Source of the DNA: Verrucomicrobiota bacterium
Lineage (GTDB): Bacteria; Verrucomicrobiota; Verrucomicrobiia; Opitutales; UBA2995
DNA length: 7,416 bases
Assembly (NCBI GenBank): GCA_027297085.1
Contig: JAPUIL010000299.1
Span: 1 to 7,416, forward strand
Direction of reading: 5' to 3'
In this document: one piece after another, positions 5,985 through 7,416 of the stretch
Layout of the letters: every line of letters starts with the position of its first letter
Numbering within the stretch: position 1 is the first letter of the stretch
Position numbers and translations under genes: made by a program
Notes under the pieces: generated by a model
The model's database searches: none
What the model was told of the DNA's origin: nothing
Seen by the model: the letters and a program-made list of their open reading frames with translations, nothing else

Positions 5985-7250
5985 TTACTCCTGCAGCGGT
6001 ACAACTTCCGCACTGTTGTGGACGATGCCGAGGGTTGCGTTGGGGTCTTCAGCTAGACGGAAAGTAAGATATTCCGCAAGATCAGACGGGCGCAGATGGC
6101 GAAATCCTAATTTTTCAACTGTTTCCTTAGGAATTCCTTCTGTGACAAGTGTTACATTAACGGCTCTTTTTGAAGAATTTAAATAGAGCGCCGCCGTTAT
6201 ACTGAGCACGTCATGACCGCTTTCTGGATCTGCTGCCAAGGCGAGCAACTCATGGTCACTGAGTTTGGCCAGTTCGACCGTTTCGGGGTGGGTCGGGCTG
6301 ACGCCTTCGGTGCAAGGCGAGATGAGAATGACTTCCCCGCCTTGTTTTGTGCAATGAACAGTGGAGAATAGTCCTTTGGTGGCTTGAAAGAGATCGTGGT
6401 CACACGGAAATGAACTGGATAGGGTAATATCCGTCTTTTCCTTGAAAGGCACACCGAATACCTTTTGTCCCCATTGAATGCCTTCGCGGTGAGCTTCAAT
6501 AAAATGCCCGGCGACAATGCGCACCACGTTTCCCTCTCGGTCGAGGACGGTGTTCACGATGAAATCCAAGCCGGTTTCGTGGGCAAAGTCCTCCATCTCC
6601 TCGCGGCAGGGTGTGTCGATCTTGCCCAACTGCTGCTCTGTTGCACCGAGCAGGTGCATCTGTCCGACGGAGTGTTCCCCGGCCACACCGGGTAGAAGTA
6701 TCTTCGCTCCTCCACTCCATCCGGTAGGATGATGGGGTAAAATATTGCCCACCCCAATGGCGACATCCGCCTCCATGACAGTTTTGTTGATCCAAATGTC
6801 GGTGCCTCGACTTGTAGTACCACAGGGAACCAGGTTGTCTGTATTGAGACAGTCATGGTTGGTGACTTTGATTCGGTTGGTGACTCCGGACCCATATTTA
6901 TCCTCCAACTCCTCCTCTGTCATAGCCCGGTGGGTACCCGTGGCGATGATGAGTTCGAGGTCTTTGTCGGGTACTCCACCCGCATTGAGTTCGTCAAGAA
7001 TGATTGGAATGATTTCTTTAGTCGGGGTCAATCGGGTTGCGTCATCACCCATGATGACCACCCGATCGCCTGTTTTTACGATATCACGCAGGGGCTTGGC
7101 ACCGATGGGTACTGCCAGAGCTCTGTAGAGTTCCTGGCGTGTCTCCACGATTGGCATCTCGCCGGGTTGAAGGATAAAGGAAACACGGGAGGAATCGATA
7201 TCCAGAGTGATGGTTTGTGGGCCGTATTGAATTTTATAGTGTTTGATCAC
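5985..7250 (-). CDS. LarA-family nickel-pincer 2-hydroxyacid racemase/epimerase
   Basis: A 421-residue cytoplasmic enzyme of the lactate racemase family (LarA, formerly DUF2088), which racemises or epimerises the alpha carbon of 2-hydroxyacids by hydride transfer using a nickel-pincer nucleotide (NPN). The key residues of Lactobacillus plantarum LarA are all present, offset by one or two positions: DDATR (69-73, Asp70 and Arg73), THR with His107, His173 in LPHHPTGWSGG, Lys183 in GGAK (the covalent NPN lysine) and His199 in GQMH (nickel ligand). Spacing between the PH motif, the Lys and the last His is identical to LarA. Start is GTG at 7250-7248; the frame upstream is closed by TAA at 7277-7275 and contains no ATG, and no Shine-Dalgarno is evident. 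It is first in a unit with the AGE-like gene. The cofactor genes larB, larC and larE are not here. Homologues act on lactate, malate, gluconate and others, so the true substrate is uncertain; a sugar acid or lactate fits the locus. Confidence 0.9.
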   Translation of the reverse strand: MIKHYKIQYGPQTITLDIDSSRVSFILQPGEMPIVETRQELYRALAVPIGAKPLRDIVKTGDRVVIMGDDATRLTPTKEIIPIILDELNAGGVPDKDLELIIATGTHRAMTEEELEDKYGSGVTNRIKVTNHDCLNTDNLVPCGTTSRGTDIWINKTVMEADVAIGVGNILPHHPTGWSGGAKILLPGVAGEHSVGQMHLLGATEQQLGKIDTPCREEMEDFAHETGLDFIVNTVLDREGNVVRIVAGHFIEAHREGIQWGQKVFGVPFKEKTDITLSSSFPCDHDLFQATKGLFSTVHCTKQGGEVILISPCTEGVSPTHPETVELAKLSDHELLALAADPESGHDVLSITAALYLNSSKRAVNVTLVTEGIPKETVEKLGFRHLRPSDLAEYLTFRLAEDPNATLGIVHNSAEVVPLQE

Positions 7251-7416
7251 GTAATTTGAAACTGGAAGAATTTGTTACTATTCACGCGCAGTGACGCTGG
7301 GATGCGGAATTTATACCTTCGGTAAATGATAACTAAAAATGTATCCTTTCACCAAATTGTAAAACCCCCACCTCAGCGGCTGTGCCGCTATACCGAACGC
7401 AGTGACATCACCCTAC
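7251..7416. other. Non-coding leader region upstream of the LarA-like gene
   Basis: No gene is recognisable in these 166 bp. The minus strand contains TATAAA (7316-7311), about 60 bp from the GTG start, as a possible -10 box, but no good -35 partner at standard spacing. The LacI-type palindrome seen before the symporter is not repeated here, so this unit may be under different control. The right third holds the GC-rich hairpin. Confidence 0.5.
7375..7389. repeat. Perfect 6-bp stem / 3-nt loop palindrome near right edge
   Basis: AGCGGC-TGT-GCCGCT forms a perfect GC-rich hairpin, flanked by a C-run (ACCCCCACC, left) and by CGAACGCAGTGACATCACCC to the right. Neither strand has a T-run directly after the stem (on the minus strand a short TTTT comes about 15 nt later), so it is not a classical terminator. 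It may be part of a dispersed intergenic palindromic repeat cut by the window edge. Confidence 0.4.

Noticed and set aside
6745..7259. Plus-strand open frames of 127 and 134 codons opposite the LarA-like gene
   Set aside because: Both are antisense to well-conserved LarA motifs and have no family features of their own.
1..7416. CRISPR arrays, tRNA or rRNA genes, insertion sequences, toxin-antitoxin or phage-defence genes
   Set aside because: No spaced direct repeats, RNA-gene motifs, transposase motifs or defence-protein domains were seen on either strand.

Overview
The window looks like part of a carbohydrate-utilisation locus of a marine polysaccharide-degrading bacterium. It holds a secreted formylglycine-type sulfatase, a Na+/solute symporter with an extra N-terminal signal-like segment, a pyruvate-type sugar-acid aldolase, an AGE-fold sugar epimerase homologue and a LarA-type 2-hydroxyacid racemase/epimerase. 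This mix, intermediate GC content, mostly weak Shine-Dalgarno sequences and LacI-type operators suggest Verrucomicrobiota, Planctomycetota or Lentisphaerota. Verrucomicrobiota is my first guess. This is inference from gene content; there is no rRNA or other marker gene here.

Layout. Positions 1-2414 (minus strand) hold a two-gene unit: the symporter (2414-777), then an HpcH/HpaI-family class II aldolase (730 to the left edge, lacking only its extreme C-terminus). Positions 2415-2770 form a divergent control region. It contains two near-identical LacI-family operator-like palindromes with centres 73 bp apart and, next to the sulfatase, a candidate sigma70-type promoter. Positions 2771-4291 (plus strand) encode the exported sulfatase. 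Just downstream (about 4344-4544) is an orphan C-terminal piece of a second, different sulfatase, most likely a deletion remnant. Positions 4582-7250 (minus strand) hold a second two-gene unit, LarA-like then AGE-like, separated by 32 bp. The last 166 bp (7251-7416) show no gene but end in a palindromic element cut by the window edge.

How the genes may work together (inference). The sulfatase removes sulfate from a polysaccharide or oligosaccharide outside the cytoplasm, and the symporter imports a product. Inside, AGE-like and LarA-like enzymes would change stereochemistry at sugar or sugar-acid carbons, and the aldolase would split a 2-keto-3-deoxy acid to pyruvate plus an aldehyde. The substrate cannot be named from the sequence. 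Sulfated deoxy-sugars such as fucose or rhamnose are attractive because their non-phosphorylative breakdown ends in pyruvate plus lactaldehyde or lactate, where a LarA enzyme could fit. No wholly new system is evident. The most unusual points are the LarA homologue in a sulfatase locus, the divergent AGE active-site region, the paired operators and the sulfatase remnant.
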